From positions 62,001 through 126,000 of the forward strand of contig NZ_VULR01000006.1 in NCBI RefSeq assembly GCF_009696605.1: 64,000 nt of DNA. The letters run 5' to 3'. The notes below the pieces were generated by a model. That model was not told where the DNA came from. It saw nothing but the letters and a program-made list of their open reading frames with translations, and searched no databases. Numbering within the stretch: the stretch's first letter is position 1; each line of letters opens with the position of its first letter. Shown here one piece after another: positions 1 through 8,927 of this stretch. This DNA is from Anaerosalibacter bizertensis. Its GTDB lineage: Bacteria > Bacillota > Clostridia > Tissierellales > Sporanaerobacteraceae. A program made the position numbers and the translations under genes.

Positions 1-1
1 T

Positions 2-250
2 GGATTAGCCCTTGGTGTTTGTGGTTCCTTATCTGGAATTATAGGAACATTTTTGCCCCTTAGTATTAGTAGATTTATTCCATATTCTTATTATGCCCAT
101 CTTATATCTACAGAATTTATTCAGATTGGCAAAGAACAATGGGCACTAAAGTTAGTACCTTTACGATTATATCCTCTATTAGTTTCCATACTACTTGGTA
201 ACTTTGTGTTTTTCTTGAGTCGTAGGAAACTAAAGAGACTAGATTTTTAG
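2..250 (+). CDS. ABC-2 type transporter permease, lantibiotic-immunity-like (3' end only)
   Basis: The reading frame is open from base 2 and ends at 250, so only the last 82 residues are present and the gene starts before the window. The visible part is hydrophobic: a Gly-rich membrane segment, a short polar loop containing a KEQWALK stretch, then a final membrane helix and a basic tail rich in Arg and Lys. This is the usual end of an ABC-2 permease of the MutE/EpiE immunity type. A second permease starts 10 bases later, and paired permeases behind one ATPase are typical of those exporters. The ATPase is presumably upstream of the window. The family call is inference from context and hydropathy. 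Confidence 0.6.
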   Translation, partial: GLALGVCGSLSGIIGTFLPLSISRFIPYSYYAHLISTEFIQIGKEQWALKLVPLRLYPLLVSILLGNFVFFLSRRKLKRLDF

Positions 251-260
251 GAGGTATCAG

Positions 261-1010
261 ATGAAAAATTTAATTAAAACTGAATTTATAAAATTAAAAA
301 AAGCAAATGTATGGACTTCAGTAGCCGTTATACCAATGATCTCTATTTTATTTGGCAGCGGAAATTATTATATGAATAGAGAAATATTGCAAAATCAGTG
401 GTATTCTTTATGGACCCAAGTAAGCTTATTTTATGGTTTCTTTTTTTATGCTATTATCCTTGCAATTACAGCTTCTTATAGTTGGAGAATGGAACATAAG
501 GATAATAATTGGAATAGAATTTTAGCTTTACCCTATACCTATTCACAGCTTATTATTTCAAAGTTCATATCTATATCTATAGTTTCACTATTTATCCAAT
601 CAATATTTGTAGTGTTTTATTATATAACTGGAAAGTTTATATTCCAATTTCAAACGGGATTCCCTTATGAAGTTTTCCTTTGGGCAGGGATTAGCTGGAT
701 TATATCTATTGCTATTTGTACTATGCAATCCTTTATATCTATGAAGATAAAATATTTTTCCATTCCTGTAGGTATTGCTTTATTCCTATGTTTTGTTGGG
801 ATTGGATTTTATATTTTCAATGAAATAGGATTAGGAGAAAATCTAGCATATTTTTCCCCAAACTCATTATTAATTGTTGGAATGTCTTCCAATAAATCAG
901 AGATACTTAAAGCATCAGAATATATAAAGATGATAGTATCAACAATATTGTTCACCATATTTTTTACCTTATTATCAATTAGAAGTATAAAAAAGATGAG
1001 AAAATGCTAG
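261..1010 (+). CDS. ABC-2 type transporter permease, MutG/EpiG-like
   Basis: A 249-residue integral membrane protein with about six hydrophobic helices, starting at an ATG nine bases after a TAGGAGGT ribosome binding site. The N-terminus (MKNLIKTEFIKLKK) has the short cytoplasmic TEFxKLKK signature common in ABC-2 permeases of lantibiotic self-immunity and bacitracin-type exporters. It follows the preceding permease by 10 bases and is probably cotranslated with it. The likely job is ATP-driven removal of a peptide antibiotic or other amphiphile from the membrane. No lantibiotic precursor or modification gene is visible, so this looks like stand-alone immunity. The substrate is unknown. Confidence 0.65.
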   Translation: MKNLIKTEFIKLKKANVWTSVAVIPMISILFGSGNYYMNREILQNQWYSLWTQVSLFYGFFFYAIILAITASYSWRMEHKDNNWNRILALPYTYSQLIISKFISISIVSLFIQSIFVVFYYITGKFIFQFQTGFPYEVFLWAGISWIISIAICTMQSFISMKIKYFSIPVGIALFLCFVGIGFYIFNEIGLGENLAYFSPNSLLIVGMSSNKSEILKASEYIKMIVSTILFTIFFTLLSIRSIKKMRKC

Positions 1011-1202
1011 AGAGATTATAGTTGATTTTTTAGGAAATCCATGTAGGAACGCGAATATATAAAATAACCATATGCTATATATTAATAATATAGTATTAAT
1101 ATCTCATTTAAAAAAGTGTATTATATCTTGTTCAAACAATAGTAAGATCTTTCCATATTTTCTATATAAGAAGTAGATAGTAAAATAGAGGAGGTATAGA
1201 TA

Positions 1203-2150
1203 TTGGGTCATATAATTGACATTTCACATTATCAAAATCCAGAAAAAATTGATTACGCTACTTTAGCAGAGCAGTTAGATTTTGCAATAATAAGGACACA
1301 GTATGGAAGCAAAACCATTGATAAACATTATAAAACACATCACAGAGAATTAAGAAAAAGAGGAATACCTACTGCCGCCTATGCCTGGGTTAGAGGGATA
1401 GATATGGATGACATGAGGGTTGAAGCAACAGATTTCTATAATAGAACAAAAGATATCAATCCCACATTCTGGTTTTTAGATGTAGAAGAGAGAAGCATGG
1501 ACAATATGAGAATTGGGGTATCAGCATATGTAAATGAACTGAGAAGATTAGGAGCAGAAAAAATAGGAATATATGTAGCACATCATCGATATAAAGACTT
1601 TAATCTAAATCTAGAGGAAGTAGAAGCAGTATGGCTACCTCACTATGGTAGGAATATAGGCAAAGTAGATAGTACACCAGATTTTCCTTGTGATCTCCAT
1701 CAATATACATCAAAAGGACGACTAGATGGATATGATGGAAACTTGGATTTAAATAGATTGGTGGGAAATAGAAGACTTGAATTTTTTACAGGTAAAACTA
1801 TAAATAAGGATACAAACAAGGTCTGGAGAAATTATATTAATGGTGAAATAGTAAAAGAATTGCAGCATGAGCTAAATAAGCAATTTAATAGAGGGCTTAA
1901 AGTAGACGGTTGGTTTGGACAAAAGACCATAGATGCACTTGTAAATGTAAGAAGAAATGCAAGAGGTAACCTAACAAAGATTATACAGAAAAGATTAAGA
2001 GCAAAAGGTTATAATATAGGCAAAGCTGGCGTAGATGGTATCTTTGGTAAAGATACAGAAAATGCAGTAAAAAGTTTCCAAAAAGACAATGGCCTAAAAG
2101 TAGATGGAATTGTAGGAAGGAACACTTGGAAAGAGTTGTTTAGGAAGTAG
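1203..2150 (+). CDS. GH25 lysozyme with two peptidoglycan-binding domains
   Basis: Cleaves the MurNAc-GlcNAc bond of peptidoglycan (N-acetylmuramidase). The first 190 residues are a glycoside hydrolase 25 domain: D6 in the opening DISHYQ motif, and the catalytic D93-x-E95 pair in FWFLDVEE. Two PG_binding_1 repeats follow, at about 205-250 and 258-312, each with a VDGxFGxxT-type core. The start is a TTG at 1203 placed eight bases after GAGGAGGT. There is no signal peptide or membrane segment, so export would need a holin, lysis or a non-classical route. This is a phage-endolysin-like build, but no other phage gene is near. It could equally be a germination or mother-cell lysis enzyme. Confidence 0.88.
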   Translation: MGHIIDISHYQNPEKIDYATLAEQLDFAIIRTQYGSKTIDKHYKTHHRELRKRGIPTAAYAWVRGIDMDDMRVEATDFYNRTKDINPTFWFLDVEERSMDNMRIGVSAYVNELRRLGAEKIGIYVAHHRYKDFNLNLEEVEAVWLPHYGRNIGKVDSTPDFPCDLHQYTSKGRLDGYDGNLDLNRLVGNRRLEFFTGKTINKDTNKVWRNYINGEIVKELQHELNKQFNRGLKVDGWFGQKTIDALVNVRRNARGNLTKIIQKRLRAKGYNIGKAGVDGIFGKDTENAVKSFQKDNGLKVDGIVGRNTWKELFRK

Positions 2151-2193
2151 GATATGTTTTGTTTGACTTTAAAAATAGAAGGAGTTATAAAAA

Positions 2194-2250
2194 ATACCTC
2201 CAAGCAGATTATCTAATTTTAATTAATTAGACTGTCTACTTTGGAGGTAT
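2194..2250. repeat. Imperfect 25-bp-arm inverted repeat
   Basis: The outer arms ATACCTCCAA (2194-2203) and TTGGAGGTAT (2241-2250) pair perfectly. The pairing continues inward with a few mismatches to a six-base loop. There is no T-run on the plus strand after it, so it is a weak candidate for an intrinsic terminator. It may instead be a small repeat element or an RNA-processing hairpin. Confidence 0.5.
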
Positions 2251-2402
2251 CATATCATTAAGGTTGATTTTTCAATATACCAAAAATAGTATATCGGATT
2301 TATTATAATAAAATAAGGTTCAAAAGAATACATAGGAAAGGGGATTTTTTTCATAAGAAATTTGGAGAGATTGACTTAGACTGTTTGATAAGGAAAATAA
2401 AA

Positions 2403-2473
2403 GTTGCAGTTATATGTGCAACTTTTGCTACTTGCATATATAACTGCAACTATATGTTAAATCTGATATAATA
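2403..2473 (+). promoter_or_regulatory. Inverted-repeat operator and extended -10 promoter of satD
   Basis: AGTTGCAGTTATAT (2403-2416) is repeated as its exact complement at 2439-2452. The left arm also contains a nested GTTGCA...TGCAAC palindrome. An extended -10 box (TG-A-TATAAT, 2465-2473) follows, and its -35 position (2445-2450) lies inside the right arm, so a protein bound there would block RNA polymerase. The promoter call is direct sequence reading. The operator role is inference. Confidence 0.6.
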
Positions 2474-2503
2474 TATACAAATAATATAGAAAGGATTAGG
2501 TTA

Positions 2504-3169
2504 ATGGAAGACGAAAAACTAGTAGCAATTATTGGAGATATAATAAATTCAAAAAAAATAGAAAATAGATTTGAAGTTCAAGAACAACTAAAAATAATAC
2601 TAAAAGAAGTGAATTGCAAATATAAAGAGCATATTATATCTAATTGGACCATAACATTAGGTGATGAATTTCAAGTGTTAATGAAATCAAATTTAAAGAT
2701 TTTTGAAATATTAGATTTTATTTCTTATAAAATGAGTCCTAATGAGATTAGATATGGAATTGGATTAGGAAGTATAAAAACAAATATAAATTATGATAAA
2801 AGTATAGGCGCAGATGGACCAGCGTATTGGAATGCAAGAGAGGCTATTGAAACAGTCTATAACAATAACTATTATGGAACCAGTAAGATATTCTTTTTAA
2901 GCAAAGGTAATGATGATAAAATCATAAATAATCTATTAGCATATACTGATTGGATGAAAGAAAGCTGGACAGATAGCCAGAGAAAGATTTTACATACTCT
3001 TTTAGATAATAATAACTATAATGAAAAATTCCAACAAAAAACTTTAGCAAAACAACTAAAAATATCAGAATCAGCTATGTCAAGAAGGATAAAATCAAGT
3101 GGGATAAAGCTATATCTGTCAAGTAGAAATAACTTGGCTAAGAAAATCAAAAAAATGGGGGGGAGCTAA
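2504..3169 (+). CDS. satD: SatD-family protein with C-terminal helix-turn-helix
   Basis: The N-terminal about 160 residues match the SatD family: the opening VAIIGDIINSKK, then TLGDEFQVL and IRYGIGLGSI motifs. The last about 60 residues form a helix-turn-helix (about 165-205) with QKTLAKQLKISESAMSRRI. The biochemical role of SatD is not established; the name comes from a streptococcal acid-tolerance locus. The start ATG follows AGGATTAGG. An inverted-repeat operator covers its promoter, which fits autoregulation by the C-terminal HTH. A DUF3307 gene, a common partner of SatD, lies downstream. Family assignment is good; the function is not known. Confidence 0.75.
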   Translation: MEDEKLVAIIGDIINSKKIENRFEVQEQLKIILKEVNCKYKEHIISNWTITLGDEFQVLMKSNLKIFEILDFISYKMSPNEIRYGIGLGSIKTNINYDKSIGADGPAYWNAREAIETVYNNNYYGTSKIFFLSKGNDDKIINNLLAYTDWMKESWTDSQRKILHTLLDNNNYNEKFQQKTLAKQLKISESAMSRRIKSSGIKLYLSSRNNLAKKIKKMGGS

Positions 3170-3321
3170 CATAAATAATTTGACTGTTATCTTGTACATC
3201 TTTTACTTTATCTAGAATATTATCTATATATTGATACTGAATCAAAAAGCATATATTATATCTAATAGTTAGTTCTATTATTCTATCTATAATAAATATA
3301 AAATATACAAAAATTATTATC

Positions 3322-3846
3322 TTGTATTTTATAATCCATATAATTTTAGATTTATTAATGAATGGGATAAAAAAGAAAATTAATAATAAAGAAACCCATC
3401 AGAGTATTATGTTTTATATATCATACCAAATTTTTCATATTATCATTATATATGTTTTGGGTGAATTATTTTCAGGGGAAAATTTAAACTTTGCATTAAA
3501 TATTTCAGATACCTTTTTAAAGTGGATATTATTATTGGTTATAATTATAAAGCCAGTAAATGTAAGTTTTAAAATATTGTTTCAAAATTATGCTCCTATA
3601 GAATCCAATAATGGAAAAGATACTATAGATGGTGCTGGGGCAATAATCGGAAATCTAGAACGATTATTAATAAGTATTTTTTTATATTATAATCAGTTTG
3701 GAGCAATAGGTTTGGTTTTTACAGCTAAATCAGTAGCAAGATTTAATAGAATTTCAAACGACCCATCTTTTGCAGAATATTATTTGATAGGCTCACTTTA
3801 TAGTATGATTTCAGTTTTAATATGTTATGCAGTTATTCTGACTTAG
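3322..3846 (+). pseudogene. DUF3307 membrane protein, 5'-truncated and probably decayed
   Basis: The open frame gives 174 residues with about four membrane helices and corresponds to the C-terminal two thirds of a DUF3307 protein. The family normally runs to about 230-240 residues and begins with a HxxxDFxxQ-type segment. That start is not available in frame here. Bases 3175-3320 contain hydrophobic, family-like fragments in two frames, interrupted by in-frame stops (TAG near 3216, TAG near 3270). The best local start is a TTG at 3322 without a clear ribosome binding site. I read this as a decayed partner of satD. A shorter functional protein cannot be excluded. Confidence 0.55.
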
Positions 3847-3883
3847 AACTGAAAATTCAGTTTATTTTAGGAGATGAATATGG

Positions 3884-4003
3884 ATGCTTTCAACTATAAC
3901 TTTCATAGGCATAATATTATGCATATTATATAGTTTTGGTTTATTTCTTGTAACACCTATTATTCTTATTGTGTGGGTAATTTTAAGGGTTAAAAATAAA
4001 TAA
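3884..4003 (+). CDS. Small membrane protein, 39 residues
   Basis: A short frame starting at the ATG at 3884, ten bases after an AGGAGA ribosome binding site. It encodes one long hydrophobic helix (residues 3-34) followed by a basic tail (RVKNK). It sits directly behind the DUF3307 remnant and ahead of a terminator hairpin. No family is recognised. Position and a plausible ribosome binding site are the only support beyond hydropathy. Confidence 0.4.
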   Translation: MLSTITFIGIILCILYSFGLFLVTPIILIVWVILRVKNK

Positions 4004-4046
4004 GAAGAAGAGAAAAAAACGTGGGTTATTAAATTCGTATGTTTCT

Positions 4047-4078
4047 ATAGCTATACTAATTTTGGTATAGCTATTTTG
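4047..4078 (+). terminator. Intrinsic terminator before the BREX operon
   Basis: ATAGCTATAC (4047-4056) pairs with GTATAGCTAT (4065-4074) around an eight-base loop and is followed by a short T-run. It separates the satD region from the defence island. Confidence 0.6.
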
Positions 4079-4101
4079 CTATAATTAAATGGCAATAAAA
4101 C

Positions 4102-4130
4102 TTTTCAAAATTAAATAAGTAGGATATAAT
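4102..4130 (+). promoter_or_regulatory. Sigma-A promoter of the BREX operon
   Basis: A perfect -10 TATAAT (4125-4130) lies 17 bases after TTTTCA (4102-4107), a four-of-six match to the -35 consensus. The first BREX gene starts 45 bases downstream. Confidence 0.55.
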
Positions 4131-4174
4131 ATACATACCAAAACTGGCCATAAAAAGAGGTGTTATAAAAGCAT

Positions 4175-4771
4175 ATGCAAAAGTATAGTTCGACTTTAAA
4201 ATCTATATCCTACTTATATCCTGAAATGAAAAAGGCTTCAATGCTGGTTTTAGGAGGATATGATTTAGAAGAAATAAGAGAAAAGGCTATTAAAGATAAT
4301 ATTTTTATGATGAATTCAGAGAGCCGAAAAAAACAAATTACTTCAAATATAATAAAAAGGTTAGAAATATTAGATGATTATTTAATACAAAAAATTGCCT
4401 ATGGAGATTTAGATACGAGTAAGCAAATTGTTTTCTATTCTATCTTAAAAACAGATAGATTATTTTTTGAATTTATTCAGGAAGTTTATAAAGAAAAGAT
4501 TAATCTAAAGAACAATATTATTACAGACAAGGATTTCAACCTTTTTTTTCATATCAAAAAGGAGCAGAGTGAGCAAATCAATTCTTGGACAGAGCAAACT
4601 ATTAAAAAATTAATTCAGATATATAAATACATATTAGTAGAATCCAACTTAGCTGAGAGAAGAAAAAAAGATATATATGTAACGAGACCTTTAATGGATA
4701 TTGAACTAGTAGATTATCTAAAAAATAAAGGGGACACAATTTATGTAGAAAGCATGCTGGGAGAGATATAG
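4175..4771 (+). CDS. brxA: BREX protein BrxA (DUF1819)
   Basis: A 198-residue protein with the DUF1819/BrxA layout: an N-terminal helical segment (KSISYLYPEMKKASMLVLGGYD), a middle region with KIAYGDLDTSKQIVFYSILKTDRLFFEF, and a C-terminal ITRPxxD-like segment (YVTRPLMDIELVDYL). BrxA is a small helical, probably DNA-binding member of BREX. It is the first gene of the operon, and the next gene begins one base after its stop. The ribosome binding site (AGAGGTG) is rather far, about 12 bases, from the ATG. The length agrees with the family (about 200 residues). The call is secure because of the gene order that follows. Confidence 0.9.
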   Translation: MQKYSSTLKSISYLYPEMKKASMLVLGGYDLEEIREKAIKDNIFMMNSESRKKQITSNIIKRLEILDDYLIQKIAYGDLDTSKQIVFYSILKTDRLFFEFIQEVYKEKINLKNNIITDKDFNLFFHIKKEQSEQINSWTEQTIKKLIQIYKYILVESNLAERRKKDIYVTRPLMDIELVDYLKNKGDTIYVESMLGEI

Positions 4772-4772
4772 A

Positions 4773-5347
4773 ATGGGAAATATTTATGAAAGATTGGACA
4801 AAATACTTCCAACAATAAAGGAAAAAGAATTTCAGGAAAAGAGAGGTCTTGGAAATGAAGTAGGTTTCCATATTTTTGACTATGAACCTAAATATGAACT
4901 TTTAGTTAGAGAATACATAGAGGATTTAAAAGAAAAGATTAATAAAAAAAGTTCAGATATTTATATTAGAGAATTTGATTTATACGAAATAATTATAAAA
5001 ATAATTGAAGATAAAGGCTATTTGGAAAAACTATTTAAAATGGAAAAGGAAAAGGGAACTGATAAATTAGTTAAACCTATTAAATCCACTTTAAGATTTA
5101 CCCAGAAGAATGACTTAATTGTTGATTATTTTAAAAAAATGTAAAAGAAGAAGATATTGTTTTTATTACTGGAGTAGGGAAGGTATGGCCTGCAATTAGA
5201 GCTCATACAATACTCAATAATCTTCAACCTGTAGTAAAAGTGCCAGTAGTTATGTTTTTTCCAGGGAAATATAGTGGATTAGAACTTCATCTATTTAATA
5301 AAATTAAAGATGAAAATTATTATAGAGCATTTAGACTTATTGAATAA
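4773..5347 (+). pseudogene. brxB: BREX protein BrxB (DUF1788), interrupted by a one-base frameshift
   Basis: Residues 1-123 (4773-5144) form the N-terminal half of DUF1788/BrxB. The frame then stops at a TAA. The C-terminal half continues in the -1 frame from about 5141 to 5347 and contains the family's most conserved stretch, VFITGVGKVWPAIRAHTILN, followed by FFPGKYSGLEL and YYRAFRLIE. The break falls on a run of seven A (5133-5139); one more A would restore a protein of about 191 residues. The downstream half has no start codon or ribosome binding site of its own. Possible explanations are a real mutation, on/off switching at the A-tract, transcriptional or ribosomal slippage, or a sequencing error. 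The rest of the operon is intact. Confidence 0.88.
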
Positions 5348-5359
5348 GGGGGTAATACT

Positions 5360-8300
5360 GTGATTATAAATGAACTATTCAAAAAAGATATTGGTAGGGA
5401 AATAGATGGTGTAATAACTATAGGCCATGAAGCTGATAGAAATATAGAAATGGAATTGGAAGAGTATGTAGTAACCAAAGAATTACATAGATATTTTGGA
5501 GAGTTTTTTAAAGCGTACAATAAAAGTATAGATAATTATACATCTAATATGGGAGTTTGGATTTCAGGATTCTTCGGAAGTGGTAAATCTCATTTCTTAA
5601 AAATTTTATCCTATTTATTAAAAAATGAGGAAGTTGAAGGAAAGAAAGCTATAGAGTACTTTCAAGGCAAAATAAAAGACCCAGACATATTTGAGGATAT
5701 GGAAAAGGCATGTAATATGAAAAATGATGTTATGTTATTTAATATAGAGTCAAAATCAGATTCAGATTCAAAATCTAATAAGGATTCTATAGTAAAAGTT
5801 TTCAATAAAGTTTTTAATGAAATGCAAGGTTTTTCAGGTATTCTTCCATGGCTTGCAGATCTTGAAAGGCAAATGGTTAAGGATGGTACATATGAAAATT
5901 TTAAAAAGAGATTTGAAGAAATAAGCGGAGATACTTGGGAAGATAAAAGGGATGACTTCTATTTTGAAGAAGATAGTATAGTAAGGGCTTTAGCAGATAC
6001 AACTAAAATGAGCGAAGAGGCAGCTAGAAACTGGTATCACAAAGCTGAAGAAAACTATTCATTGAGTGTAGAGGATTTTGCGAAAAAGGTAAATGAATAT
6101 ATAGAATCTCAAGGTGAGGATCACCATGTAGTATTTCTAGTCGATGAAGTAGGCCAATATATTGGTGATGATATAGGACTTATGTTAAATCTTCAAACTG
6201 TTGTAGAAGATTTGGGAACATATTGTGGTGGAAAGGCTTGGGTTGTAGTGACTTCTCAACAAGATATAGATTCTATAACAAGGGTCAAAGGAAATGACTT
6301 TTCAAAGATACAAGGAAGATTTAAAACTAGAATTAGTCTTTCCAGTGCCAATGTAGATGAAGTCATTCAAAAAAGGCTTTTAGATAAAAAAGAATCAACT
6401 TATGAGACACTAAAATTATATTATATTGAAAAAGAATCAATACTAAAAAATTTAATTACTTTTTCAGATACAGCAGAAATGAAAAATTATGAATCTAGTG
6501 ATAATTTTGCTGTAAACTACCCATTCATACCCTATCAATTTAAATTACTTCAATCAGTTTTTAATGGAATTAGGGAACATAGCTCTAGTGGAAAGCATCT
6601 ATCTGAGGGAGAACGTTCTTTGCTTAGTGGATTTCAAGAATCAGCAATAAAATATTATGATAGCGAAGTAGGAGTATTGATACCTTTCTCGGCCTTTTAT
6701 GATACAGTAGAGAAATTTTTGGATCATGATATAAAAGTAGTAATACTCCAAGCCTATGAAAACAATAGATTGACAGATTTTGATGTAGAAGTTTTAAAAC
6801 TATTATATCTAATAAAATACATAAAAGAAGTATCGGGCAATATTGAAAATATATCTACTTTAATGGTAGACCATATAGATAAAGATAAAATTGAACTTAA
6901 GAAGGAAATAGAAAGTTCACTTAAAAAATTATTAGGAGAAACCCTTATACAAAAAAATGGCAATGAATATGTATTCCTTACAAATGAAGAACAAGATGTA
7001 AATAAGGAAATTAAAAATATAGATATAAATATAGATAATGTTGTAAATAAAGTAGGGGAATTAATATTTACTGGAATATATACTGATACGAAATATAGAT
7101 ACAGTAAAGAATACTATTTTGATTTCAATAAATCTATAGATGATAAATTTATATCTACTCAAAAATATAATATTGGTGTAAAAGTAATTAGCCCTTATTA
7201 TGATATAGGGGTAGAGCTTTCAGACCAGGAACTTAGAATGCTTTCTTCTAGAGAGAACAATGTAATAATTAAACTTCCTCAAACTTCTCCAATAATAGAA
7301 GAAATGGGAGAGATTTTAAGAATAGAAACCTATATTAGGAAAAAAAGAGGTACTCAAATAAGTTCCATTGTAGAAGAAATTTTGATAAGAAAAGCTAGAG
7401 AAGTAGGTGGAAGAAGAGAAAGATTAAATACTCTAATTAATAATGGATTAAGGGAAGCAGAAATATATGTAAATGGGGATAGACTAGATGTAAAATCTAA
7501 AAATCCTGTTGAAAGAATAAATGAAGGTCTAAGAATATTAATAGAGAATAAATACAATAAACTAGGCTATATCCAAGAATTTACAGAAAGTATCGATGAT
7601 TTAAGAAAAATAATATCTGAAGATGATAGCCAAATGTCCATAATAGATAATACACCAAATAGATTGGCAGTAGAAGAAGTCAATAAACATATTGAAAAGA
7701 AATCAAGGATGTACAAGGTCATTACAATGAGATCTATATTAGATCATTTTTCAGATCCTCCTTATGGGTGGAAAGACTTGGATATACAAGCTATAATCCT
7801 TAGGCTTTTTAAAGACCAAGAAGTTAAATTCCAAATTGGTAGCGAATATATAAATATAAAAGATGAAAATTTAGTTGATTATGTAAATAAACAAAAATAT
7901 CAAGAAAGACTAGTTATTCAGGAAAGGGAAAAGATATCAAAGAAATATATTGTCAATGCAAGAAATTTATCCAATGCATTGTTTAACCGTTCATATTTGC
8001 CTGAAGATGAAGATGGAATAATGGACATACTTAAAGACTTAATGACAAACGAATTAAATGTAATAAATGACCTATTAAATGATTATAAAAGACAAAGTAG
8101 ATACCCAGGAAAAGAAGTGATTTTAAATGGAAAAGAAGCTTTTGAAGAATTATTAGCTTTAGAAGATGCCAGTGATTTTTTTAAAAAACTATATGAATTG
8201 AAAGATGAGTTATTAGACTATGAAGACTTAGTCTTTGATGTTAAAACATTTTTCAAAAATCAAAAAGAATATTTTGACAAAGCTCTAGACCATTTAGATA

Positions 8301-8917
8301 TCTATGAAAAGAATAAATCTTATATTCTAGATGAGGAAACACTAGATATAGTGAAAAGTATGGAAAAAATAATAAAATCAAAAGAACCTTATAACAGTAT
8401 AGCGAAATTGAATAGTTTAACAGACAAATTTGCTATAAAATTTGCTGAAATACTGGAAAAAGAATGTGAACCGGTGAAAAAAATTATAGAAGATGATAGG
8501 GATATTGTATTAAAAGAAATAGAAATCTATCCTTTTAAAGATAAATTCTATAGTTCATTTAAAGCTAATTTTGAAGATATGTTAGATAGAATAGAAACGG
8601 TAAATAGTATTCCAGAAGCAATAGCTATGAAAGAAGAGTCCAATAGATATAAAGAAAGAGCCTTTAAAGAAATAGAAGAAGAAAAAAGGATATTGAAAAG
8701 GAAACGTGAAAAAGAAGTTGAACCAGAATCAATTAAAACTTGTGAGCCTAAAAAATATGACTATGAAATAAAAGAAACAGAGATTATAAAACTATCAAAA
8801 TATGTAGGTGGAACACGAACTATTAAAAACAACGAAGAACTAGAGGAACTTTTAAAGGAAATAGAAAGAGATTTAAAAAGACAATTAGATAACAATAAAA
8901 TCATAAGGCTGATTTAG
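5360..8917 (+). CDS. brxC: BREX P-loop ATPase BrxC (PglY-like)
   Basis: A 1185-residue BREX ATPase. Walker A is GFFGSGKSH at about residues 69-77, and a Walker B-like VVFLVDEVGQ lies at about 255-264, followed by a VVTSQQD sensor-like motif. The C-terminal half is a long helical, Glu/Lys-rich region ending in a KKYDYEIKETEI segment. BrxC is required for both DNA modification and phage exclusion in BREX systems and probably acts as a large AAA+-like motor or scaffold. The start is a GTG at 5360 after AAGGGGGTAA, 12 bases after the brxB frame ends. The length agrees with the family (about 1200). Confidence 0.93.
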   Translation: MIINELFKKDIGREIDGVITIGHEADRNIEMELEEYVVTKELHRYFGEFFKAYNKSIDNYTSNMGVWISGFFGSGKSHFLKILSYLLKNEEVEGKKAIEYFQGKIKDPDIFEDMEKACNMKNDVMLFNIESKSDSDSKSNKDSIVKVFNKVFNEMQGFSGILPWLADLERQMVKDGTYENFKKRFEEISGDTWEDKRDDFYFEEDSIVRALADTTKMSEEAARNWYHKAEENYSLSVEDFAKKVNEYIESQGEDHHVVFLVDEVGQYIGDDIGLMLNLQTVVEDLGTYCGGKAWVVVTSQQDIDSITRVKGNDFSKIQGRFKTRISLSSANVDEVIQKRLLDKKESTYETLKLYYIEKESILKNLITFSDTAEMKNYESSDNFAVNYPFIPYQFKLLQSVFNGIREHSSSGKHLSEGERSLLSGFQESAIKYYDSEVGVLIPFSAFYDTVEKFLDHDIKVVILQAYENNRLTDFDVEVLKLLYLIKYIKEVSGNIENISTLMVDHIDKDKIELKKEIESSLKKLLGETLIQKNGNEYVFLTNEEQDVNKEIKNIDINIDNVVNKVGELIFTGIYTDTKYRYSKEYYFDFNKSIDDKFISTQKYNIGVKVISPYYDIGVELSDQELRMLSSRENNVIIKLPQTSPIIEEMGEILRIETYIRKKRGTQISSIVEEILIRKAREVGGRRERLNTLINNGLREAEIYVNGDRLDVKSKNPVERINEGLRILIENKYNKLGYIQEFTESIDDLRKIISEDDSQMSIIDNTPNRLAVEEVNKHIEKKSRMYKVITMRSILDHFSDPPYGWKDLDIQAIILRLFKDQEVKFQIGSEYINIKDENLVDYVNKQKYQERLVIQEREKISKKYIVNARNLSNALFNRSYLPEDEDGIMDILKDLMTNELNVINDLLNDYKRQSRYPGKEVILNGKEAFEELLALEDASDFFKKLYELKDELLDYEDLVFDVKTFFKNQKEYFDKALDHLDIYEKNKSYILDEETLDIVKSMEKIIKSKEPYNSIAKLNSLTDKFAIKFAEILEKECEPVKKIIEDDRDIVLKEIEIYPFKDKFYSSFKANFEDMLDRIETVNSIPEAIAMKEESNRYKERAFKEIEEEKRILKRKREKEVEPESIKTCEPKKYDYEIKETEIIKLSKYVGGTRTIKNNEELEELLKEIERDLKRQLDNNKIIRLI

Positions 8918-8927
8918 GGGTGACAAT

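Larger units (their letters stand above)
2151..2503. other. 353-base intergenic region with two inverted repeats
   Basis: No gene was found here. The region holds an imperfect long hairpin (2194-2250) just after the lysozyme gene, about 150 bases without clear structure, and then the inverted-repeat operator and promoter of satD (2403-2473). Confidence 0.6.

Noticed and set aside
5142-5144. Stop inside brxB read as selenocysteine or another recoded codon
   Set aside because: The stop is TAA, and the downstream half is in a different frame, so a frameshift explains it and recoding does not.
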